DNA of 6,691 bases from CAZPQV01 sp964588705 (GTDB taxonomy: Bacteria > Bacteroidota > Bacteroidia > Flavobacteriales > Weeksellaceae): the NCBI GenBank assembly GCA_964588705.1, contig CAZPQV010000094.1, forward strand, positions 1-6,691. Direction: 5' to 3'. How positions within the stretch are numbered: the stretch's first letter is position 1; every line of letters starts with the position of its first letter. The notes below the pieces were generated by a model. That model searched no databases and was not told the origin of the DNA. It saw only the letters and a program-made list of their open reading frames with translations. The translations under genes and the position numbers were made by a program. Shown one piece after another: positions 1 to 6,500 of the stretch.

Positions 1-150
1 AAACGTAAACTTGAAATCAGTGGAAGATATGATGTTGGAATTTCCAATACTTATCCAGGATTAATGACTGAAAACGGAGCTGATCCAAACATTCAAAAAA
101 AGAAATCTCAACAGGTTGCAAGTGTAGTTTTAAGCTATATTTTTGAGTAA
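1..150 (+). CDS. Outer-membrane beta-barrel (porin family) protein, C-terminal fragment
   Basis: Frame 1 is open from the left edge to a TAA at 148-150 and encodes the last 49 residues of a protein whose start lies outside the window. The fragment shows two amphipathic beta-strands (RKLEISGRYDVGISNTYP and QQVASVVLSYIF) joined by a polar, Asn/Gly/Asp-rich loop. The second strand ends in Y-I-F-E, so an aromatic residue is next to last, as in the C-terminal strand of many barrels recognised by the BAM complex. Small Bacteroidota proteins of the outer-membrane beta-barrel (PorT-like/OMP_b-brl) type end this way, often with a loop of this kind before the last strand. The terminal hairpin at 172-206 follows 21 bp after the stop. 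The specific function cannot be told from this fragment; the barrel assignment is a pattern-based inference. Confidence 0.65.
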   Translation, partial: KRKLEISGRYDVGISNTYPGLMTENGADPNIQKKKSQQVASVVLSYIFE

Positions 151-171
151 AATTTCACTTAAATATCAATA

Positions 172-206
172 AAAAAGGCGGCGCATCGAAGATGCACCGC
201 CTTTTT
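172..206. terminator. Shared bidirectional intrinsic terminator between converging genes
   Basis: The arms at 177-187 and 191-201 form an 11-bp G+C-rich stem around a GAA loop (188-190). Five A bases before it and five T bases after it extend the pairing and supply a U-tract on either strand. The hairpin starts 21 bp after the plus-strand stop (150) and 22 bp after the minus-strand permease stop (229), as expected for one terminator serving both. One position differs between the arms (182/196): it is a C-A mismatch in plus-strand RNA but a U-G wobble in minus-strand RNA, so the minus-strand hairpin should be the stronger of the two. Confidence 0.85.
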
Positions 207-228
207 ATCTCTTAACTCTTAACTCCAT

Positions 229-1551
229 TTAATTCCTAATCCACTTCCAAAGCTCTTTCAGTGTTGCTTTATTTCCATACATCAGAATTCCTACTTTATA
301 GATTTTTGATGCAATAAATACCATGAATAAAGTAGTTAACAACAGTAGAAGTATTGAAAGTGCAATCTGCCAACCCGGAACACCAAACGGAATTCTTGCA
401 ATCATCGCAACGGGAGAAGTAAACGGAATAATCGATAACCAAAATGCTAAAGGTCCTTCAGGATTATTCATGATGGTGATGCTTCCATACATCCCAATCA
501 TTAAAGGCAAAATTGCAAAAAGAGTAAATTGCTGCGTTTCCGTCTCGTTATCAACCGCTGAACCTATTGCTGCATACATTGCACTGTAGAAAATATATCC
601 CAATAAAAAGAATATGATGAATACGAAAATAATCAGAGGCACATTCATCGAAAGTAAAGTGTGGGATATTTCACCTGCCATTTGCTGAAAGTCCATTTTT
701 TCTGCAACCGCTGCTGTTTCTTCATTGCCACCAATAGGAAAGTTTTTATTCATCACCATCATTCCTGCGTTGAAGAATAGTGCAAGACCAACAGACATAG
801 CAATCCAGACAATAAACTGTGTTAAGGCAACCATCGTTACACCCAAAATTTTTCCCATCATTAGGTCAAACGGTTTTACCGAAGAGATAATAATTTCCAC
901 AACACGATTGTTTTTTTCTTCCAAAACACTGCGCATCACACGAACACCGTAGATGATGATAAACATGAAAATCACATACATCAGAATCATGCTGAGGCCG
1001 TATTTCACACCAAAAATCATATCGCTGTCTTCCTGTTTTTGGTCGATAACGTTTTGTGCATTCAGGTTGAAACCTTTGTCGATATTTTTAATCTGAGATT
1101 CTTCAAGTCCAAGACTTTTGATTTTCTCACTTCTGATGATTTCTTCAAGGTCGTTGCTGATCCAGTTTTTGGTTTCAAACCCGATTTTTTTGTTAACTAA
1201 AAGTTTAGTTTCTTTTTCGAGCTTATCAAAATCATTATTTTCCAGTTTTGGAATGATTAATAAACCATCAGCATCTTTAGTTTCTTTAAGTAAAGTAATG
1301 AGTTGCTGTTCAGAATTTTCATCAACATAGATATATTTCAGATTGTCATCAGCTTTCAGATTATTTACAAAAAGTCCGCTTTTATCAATAACATTTATCG
1401 TGCTTGAAGTTTCATTGGCTTTAAACATGAGTGCGATTAAAGCTCCAAATCCGATAATCATCAGTGGAGCCAAAAGCGTAAGAATAATGAAAGATTTCTT
1501 TTTTACCTGCGTAAGAAATTCGCGTTTTGCAATCAGTATAATGTTCTTCAT
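229..1551 (-). CDS. ABC transporter permease, NatB/YhaP type (ABC-2 family)
   Basis: This 440-residue inner-membrane protein is the membrane half of an ABC exporter whose ATPase is encoded just upstream. It has the usual layout of the NatB/YhaP (COG1668-like) family: a basic cytoplasmic N-terminus with the motif KREFLTQVKKKSF (9-21), TM1 at about 21-43, a large extracytoplasmic domain at about 44-182, then TM segments near 184-206, 233-261, 304-331, 343-361 and 394-416, with a further hydrophobic stretch at about 369-388. The cytoplasmic motif EEKNNRVVEIIISSVKP (211-227) after TM2 is a hallmark of the family and probably contacts the ATPase. The C-terminal tail KVGILMYGNKATLKELWKW is also typical. 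The ATG at 1551 lies 4 bp after the ATPase stop, so the pair is cotranscribed and translation is probably coupled. Characterised relatives include the Na+ exporter NatB of Bacillus, but the substrate here cannot be inferred. The gene is intact and ends 22 bp before the terminator. Confidence 0.9.
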   Translation of the reverse strand: MKNIILIAKREFLTQVKKKSFIILTLLAPLMIIGFGALIALMFKANETSSTINVIDKSGLFVNNLKADDNLKYIYVDENSEQQLITLLKETKDADGLLIIPKLENNDFDKLEKETKLLVNKKIGFETKNWISNDLEEIIRSEKIKSLGLEESQIKNIDKGFNLNAQNVIDQKQEDSDMIFGVKYGLSMILMYVIFMFIIIYGVRVMRSVLEEKNNRVVEIIISSVKPFDLMMGKILGVTMVALTQFIVWIAMSVGLALFFNAGMMVMNKNFPIGGNEETAAVAEKMDFQQMAGEISHTLLSMNVPLIIFVFIIFFLLGYIFYSAMYAAIGSAVDNETETQQFTLFAILPLMIGMYGSITIMNNPEGPLAFWLSIIPFTSPVAMIARIPFGVPGWQIALSILLLLLTTLFMVFIASKIYKVGILMYGNKATLKELWKWIRN

Positions 1552-1555
1552 TTTC

Positions 1556-2467
1556 TTAATTTTTTTTGCTTACGGCATTAATAAACACTTCATTCATACT
1601 CGGAATTTTTTCATCGAATGAACGGATTTTTCCAATCTGAAGCAATTCATTCAATAACAAATTCTGATCTTTATCGTTTTTCAGTTCAAAAGAGACCAGT
1701 TCATTTTTATTACTGAAATCTGCGATTCCATGTAAAGATTTAAAATTTTCAAACTTCTCGGGAATGACATCAGAAAGGGTTACAGAGAAAATATTCTTTT
1801 TAAAATTCTCACGAACATCAAAAATTTTCCCATCCAAAATCTTTTTCGAATTATTGATTAGTGCAACATAATCGCATAGTTCTTCAACACTTTCCATTCG
1901 ATGTGTTGAAAGAATAATCGTGGTTCCGTTATTTTTCAGTTTCAGAATTTGGTCTTTAATAAGGTTGGCATTTACAGGGTCGAAACCTGAGAAAGGCTCA
2001 TCCAATATCAGCAGTTTTGGTTTGTGCAAAACCGTTACAACGAACTGTATTTTCTGTGCCATACCTTTAGAAAGTTCCGACAGTTTTTTCTTCCACCACT
2101 GGTCGATATTCAACTGCTCAAACCAATATTTTGCTTCGCTCAGTGCTTCATTTTTACTCATGCCTTTCAGTTCACCGAAGTAAAGCAACTGATCTCCCAC
2201 CGTCATATTTTTGTAAAGTCCGCGCTCTTCGGGCATATAACCGATTTGTCGGATATGATCCGGATGCAGTTTTTTATTATTGATGAAAACTTCACCGGCA
2301 TCCGCCTGCAATATCTGATTTACAATGCGGATAAAAGTGGTTTTTCCGGCACCATTCGGACCAAGAAGTCCATAAATACTGCCTTCCGGAACATCAATAC
2401 TGAAATCCTTCAGTGCAGTTTTCTTTCCTGCATTATATGTTTTTGTTACGTTTTCTGCTCGTAGCAT
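1556..2467 (-). CDS. ABC transporter ATP-binding protein, YhaQ/NatA type
   Basis: This 303-residue cytoplasmic ATPase powers the permease encoded 4 bp downstream. The nucleotide-binding domain fills about residues 2-215: A-loop Tyr11, Walker A GPNGAGKT (36-43), signature LSKGM (132-136), Walker B KLLILDEP (151-158) with catalytic Glu157, D-loop GFDP (161-164) and switch His189 in STHRM. The Q-loop position carries Glu80 in GYMPEERGLY instead of Gln, and the signature is LSKGMAQK rather than LSGGQ. From memory both variants are characteristic of the YhaQ-like (COG4152) group, so they point to the subfamily and not to inactivation. Residues from about 225 to 303 form the extra C-terminal domain (DUF4162-like) common in this group. 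The ATG at 2467 starts directly at the conserved MLRAENVTKTY segment. A 97-bp gap separates it from dusB. It probably forms a 2+2 exporter with the permease; the substrate is unknown. Confidence 0.92.
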   Translation of the reverse strand: MLRAENVTKTYNAGKKTALKDFSIDVPEGSIYGLLGPNGAGKTTFIRIVNQILQADAGEVFINNKKLHPDHIRQIGYMPEERGLYKNMTVGDQLLYFGELKGMSKNEALSEAKYWFEQLNIDQWWKKKLSELSKGMAQKIQFVVTVLHKPKLLILDEPFSGFDPVNANLIKDQILKLKNNGTTIILSTHRMESVEELCDYVALINNSKKILDGKIFDVRENFKKNIFSVTLSDVIPEKFENFKSLHGIADFSNKNELVSFELKNDKDQNLLLNELLQIGKIRSFDEKIPSMNEVFINAVSKKN

Positions 2468-2498
2468 TCAATTTTACTTTTAATGATTAGTGATGATT

Positions 2499-2519
2499 TA
2501 ACCGGAAATGTTACGGTTA
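2499..2519. repeat. Small inverted repeat in the gap upstream of the ABC transporter operon
   Basis: TAACCG (2499-2504) and CGGTTA (2514-2519) are perfect 6-bp inverted arms around a 9-base spacer. They lie in the 97-bp gap (2468-2564) after dusB and about 32 bp before the transporter ATG. There is no T-run directly after the stem on the minus strand, so it is not a convincing terminator. It could be an operator or a weak 5'-UTR hairpin, or a chance match. Confidence 0.3.
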
Positions 2520-2520
2520 T

Positions 2521-2534
2521 ACTTTGGCAAAAGT
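2521..2534. repeat. Imperfect 14-bp palindrome next to the TAACCG dyad
   Basis: ACTTTGGCAAAAGT equals its own reverse complement at 12 of 14 positions (outer five pairs plus the central GC). It is separated by one base from the dyad at 2499-2519 and lies in the gap between dusB and the ABC ATPase gene. Two adjacent dyads in front of an operon suggest a possible regulator site, but A+T-rich palindromes of this size arise easily by chance. I found no clear Bacteroidota -33/-7 promoter pair beside it. Confidence 0.25.
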
Positions 2535-2564
2535 CCAAATCTTTATCAAAGTTCTAAAGATAAC

Positions 2565-3557
2565 TTAGGCGAATGAATTCTCCTTATAAAAAGAGTCTGT
2601 TTCTGCAATCAGTTCATCCATTTCTTCAAGATTTAAAACTTCCAAAAATCTGCGTTTAAAATCTTTAAAATGAGGTATTCCACGGAAATAATTGCTGTAA
2701 TGCTGGCGCATTTCAATCAGACCCACACGTTCGCCTTTCCATTCAATGCTCCATTCTGCATGTTGTCTTACGGCTTCCAAACGTTGAGCAATAGTCGGCT
2801 CAGGAAGAATTTCTCCGGTTTTGAAATAGTGTTTTATCTCATTAAAAATCCAGGGATAACCGATGGCTCCACGACCAATCATTACACCGTCGCAGGCATA
2901 GTTGTTTTTGTATTCCTCAGCTTTTTGTGGAGAATCGATATCGCCATTTCCGAAAATTGGAATTTCGATATTCGGATTGTTTTTTATTCGCGAAATATGT
3001 TCCCAGTCTGCTTCGCCCTTATACATTTGCGAGCGGGTTCTTGCGTGTATGGTTAATGCTTTGATGCCTGCATCCTGCAGTTTTTCGGCAACTTCATCGA
3101 TATTGATGCTGTCAAAATCCCAACCCAAACGTGTTTTTACTGTTACCGGTAAATGCGTGGAATTAATGACAGCTTTTGTTAAACGAACCATTAAATCTAC
3201 ATCTTTCAAAACGCCGGCGCCGGCACCTTTACAAACTACTTTTTTCACCGGACAGCCGAAATTGATATCTACCAAATCCGGTTCAACGGTTTCTACAATT
3301 CGGGCGGACATTGCCATAGCCTCCTCATCACCTCCAAAAATCTGAATTCCTACTGGCCTTTCGTAATCAAAAATATCGAGTTTCTTTCTGCTTTTCATCG
3401 CATCCCGAATCAGCCCTTCCGAAGAAATAAATTCGGAATACATCAAATCGGCACCATGCATTTTACACAGACGGCGAAACGGCGGATCGCTCACATCCTC
3501 CATTGGAGCAAGCAAAAGTGGAAATTCCGGAAGTTCTATGTTCCCGATTTTTATCAT
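2565..3557 (-). CDS. dusB: tRNA-dihydrouridine synthase, DusB/NifR3 type
   Basis: This 330-residue FMN enzyme reduces specific uridines in the tRNA D-loop to dihydrouridine with NADPH. It has the full Dus order: FMN-binding LLLAPMEDVSDPPFRRLC (14-31), SEFISSEGL (41-49), IQIFGGDE (71-78), DINFGCPVKKVVCKGAGAGVL (97-117) with the catalytic acid Cys102, VTVKTRLGWD (138-147) with Lys141, IHARTRSQMYKGEADW (170-185) with His171, FGNGDI (202-207) and the phosphate-binding IGRGAIGYPW (227-236). A helical tRNA-binding domain with MRQHYSNYFRG (283-293) follows. Length fits the NifR3/DusB family (about 320-340). I start it at the ATG at 3557 because MIKIGNIEL matches the usual N-terminus. The frame stays open 54 codons further upstream, but that stretch runs across the end of the neighbouring gene and looks non-coding. 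It lies 38 bp after the large outer-membrane gene. Confidence 0.94.
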   Translation of the reverse strand: MIKIGNIELPEFPLLLAPMEDVSDPPFRRLCKMHGADLMYSEFISSEGLIRDAMKSRKKLDIFDYERPVGIQIFGGDEEAMAMSARIVETVEPDLVDINFGCPVKKVVCKGAGAGVLKDVDLMVRLTKAVINSTHLPVTVKTRLGWDFDSINIDEVAEKLQDAGIKALTIHARTRSQMYKGEADWEHISRIKNNPNIEIPIFGNGDIDSPQKAEEYKNNYACDGVMIGRGAIGYPWIFNEIKHYFKTGEILPEPTIAQRLEAVRQHAEWSIEWKGERVGLIEMRQHYSNYFRGIPHFKDFKRRFLEVLNLEEMDELIAETDSFYKENSFA

Positions 3558-3561
3558 TTTG

Positions 3562-3569
3562 CAAAAATA
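3562..3569 (-). promoter_or_regulatory. Candidate Bacteroidota -7 promoter box directly before dusB
   Basis: On the minus strand TATTTTTG is an exact match to the Bacteroidota -7 consensus TAnnTTTG. It ends four bases before the dusB ATG, so transcription from it would begin at or very near the ATG and give a leaderless or almost leaderless mRNA. No TTG/TTTG is seen at the expected -33 distance, and the A/T-rich region makes chance matches easy. Read-through from the upstream gene is an equally good explanation for dusB expression. Confidence 0.3.
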
Positions 3570-3595
3570 CGGTTTTTGTTTTGAAATGTTTTTTG

Positions 3596-6500
3596 TTAGA
3601 AGGATGCTTTCACCTGCACCGAACCAATATGTATGGCCCGATCCCCGGAGTTTCTGCCTTCGTAATTCACATTCAGCATCATAAAAGAATTGAGATTCTG
3701 TTGCAGAAAAACACTCCAAACCTGGTTTTTTCCCGGTTTTAAACCATCTAGCATCTGGTTTCCAATGATGGAAAAACTCTGTCCTGTAAAATCATTATTG
3801 ATGTATGAGAAATTTCCGCGGATGGATGTTTTCTGCTTTTCCCATTGTAAAGAACCCATTATCTCGAAGGCTTTTAACTGTTCATCGCCGTTAATGCGCA
3901 TTTTGTTTTTTAAAGATGAAGACAGTTCTGCCTGCATTGTTTCAGTAAATTTATATGTGATTTTAGGACGGGTTTCAAAATTCTCCAGCTGATAGTTTCT
4001 CGATGCAAACATTTGTGAAGCATTTTCAATTTGACTAAATGAATTTTCCCAATCTGCGCGAAGATTTTTATTGAACCAATAACCCAGATTCACAAAGTGA
4101 GAATTTCTTCGGCTTTCCTCGTTGCTGAAATTAGCATTGATGAGATGGTCTGAAGACGTGAAACGGTAATTGCCATTCCAACCGGATTTTTCAGTTGGAT
4201 TAAACTGGGCGGTTGCCAGAAAATTCTGATTTTTCAGGATTTGATTTTCCTCTCTTTCAAAAGGATTTAAGACGAGAACACGTTCGCCCTTCAAGAAGGA
4301 GTTTTGCGAAAGCAGCGACAGATTGAAATTCCAGCGTTTCAGAAAAGCATTTTCTGAGCTGAAGATTAACGAAGGATTGACGAACAGTGCCAGCTGAAGT
4401 TTATTTTTATTAGATGGCAGATAACGAACTGTGTTGGTATAAATCCTGATGTATTGTGCTAAATCGGCGTATTCTGCGACTTCAAATTCGTCGAGTTGTT
4501 GTATGCCGTCGCCGTTATAATCGGTCCAGCGGTAAATTCCCTGTCCATCGGTAACACGAATGTACTGAAATTCCCGTTGTGCTTCCTGTCCGTTTCCTAA
4601 TTCGTAGAATGCCTGTAATCTCATTCCGTTCCGGAAGAGTTGCTGATTGTAGAGAATATTTCCGACCACAAAATCCTGATTTCCGGAGTGTCCCAAATCT
4701 TGGTTTTGGTAGAAAAATTTTCGGTAATGAACCAATGCATTGAGCTGTGTTTTTTCAGTTTTAATGATTTGGCTTTCAGTCATTAATCCTAAAATATGAT
4801 TCATATTCTCTAAACGGTTATTCCTGATAGAATCATTATCCCTGAAATAAACTTTCGTCAGCAATTTCGTCCGTGCAGAATCACCTATTTTTTTCTGAAC
4901 AAAAACTTCTTTCCAACTGAAACTGGATAAATCAAACAATTGGGATTCATTAAATTTTCTTTCATTATGCTCCATACTTCCACCAATGCCCCAACTTCCT
5001 TTTTCGGCTAATCTTTCAGCAAGAATATTACCACGGATGAATTTTGTGTTTTCGAAACTGCCTTCGGTATTCAGATGTGAGAATTTTCCTTCGGTGTTGA
5101 ATTTTCCTTTTTTTAAACCAAAATCCAGATCGTTTTTTAAACCTTTATAATGCTGTTCCTCGTCTAAATAATTTATTCTGTAGTTGATAAATGCGGAATT
5201 CTTCCATTCATTTAACAAACTGAAAATAAACCGGTTTTGCGTTCGCTGACTGAATTCATTTAATAAATTAAAATCTCTTGCAAACTCCACATCATTAATT
5301 CGGTCCAGGATATGAAACCTTTTGTTAATGTGCTGATATTCAAATGACGGCGTTCCTTTCCAATTGTTTTTACTGAAAATTTTTGAGCCGAAAATTCTTC
5401 CTGCATAACCAACATTTTCATCATTTCCAATCGAAGAGAAGAGGTTGACATCGTAATTACTTAATGAGAAATCTGCACCGATTTTTCCGTTATTTATATC
5501 ATATTCGGCGTTGGCTGATAAAACCTGTGCTTTATGTGGTGCCGGCAATCTGCGAAGTGCGCTGTAATCTCCGAGTCCGTTGCCAACATATTCGAAAACG
5601 CGACCGTTGGCGTTGGTTTGTTTCACTCGGTAATCACCTTTTCCATCACCAAAATAAGTAAAAGCAACCTGATAAAGTGTTTCATTTTCATCGGTTGAAA
5701 ACTCATAGTAGCTGCCTGCAGCACTTTGTAAGCGACGGTATAGAATTTTATTGATATCATAGTCGGTTTCCACGCCTGAAGGTGCAAACATCAAATCAGG
5801 ATTGTTTCCTGCACTGGCGAGAATCTGTTCGTCTTCTTTGCTCAGATTTAAGGCGACAGGAGCATTTTTATTATCGGTTTCTATAAACCAATTGAGTCCC
5901 GCTTTTAATCGGTCGCGCTGATGATTGATTCCTCCAGTTACTGCAAACCTCGAGTAATTTCGGTTGGTATAATTGTAAGAAATGGTGATGAAATTCTGTC
6001 TGTAAATTGGTCTGAAACTGGTAAACGTAACCTCACCAGTATTGTAATTAATGATGTAGTCTTCGTTTTCTCCGCGCTTCATGAGAATTCCGTCGATAAA
6101 AATCTGTTCCGAACCGGAGAGAATGGTAATGAAAGGTTCTCCGTTTTTTCCGTTTAATCGATAAGGTCCCTGATTTCCTTCCACACCCTGAAACCTCACA
6201 CGATGAAATTCACTTCTTGCGACACCGGCAGAAAAATCGATTGAAGTTTTATTTTCATTGCCGAAAACTGTTTGGAACTGAAGTCCCATATTCCGCCTTT
6301 GGTATCTCCCGAAATAAGTTTTGTCATCCACTAAATCTAAATGTCCGGCGCGAAGGATTGAGCTTTTCTTAATATTTAACTGAATGTAAATTTTATCGAA
6401 TTCTTCCAGCGTTTGGGTATATCCGTCCGCCTGAATCGGAAGATTGTGATCGGAAATTGAAGCCAAGACCGAAATATCCGGCGACAATTTACCTGAAATC

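Noticed and set aside
211..224. Two tandem copies of CTTAACT between the permease stop and the terminator
   Set aside because: Only 7 bp, two copies, low-complexity T/A/C context; no function supported.
2024..2464. Plus-strand open frame of 146 codons opposite the ABC ATPase gene
   Set aside because: Complement of a well-supported gene; the Phe/Cys/Ser/His-rich product has no domain pattern and is a shadow frame.
2902..3345. Plus-strand open frame of 147 codons opposite dusB
   Set aside because: Antisense shadow of conserved dusB codons; low-complexity Ser/Thr/Ala-rich product with no recognisable motif.
229..3557. dusB plus ABC exporter as a functional operon
   Set aside because: A 97-bp gap with dyads separates them and no known pathway links tRNA dihydrouridylation with this exporter; adjacency alone is not enough.
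5260..5451. Minus-strand 63-codon frame inside the large outer-membrane gene
   Set aside because: Lies in a different frame within a continuous, well-supported coding sequence, with no start context or motif.
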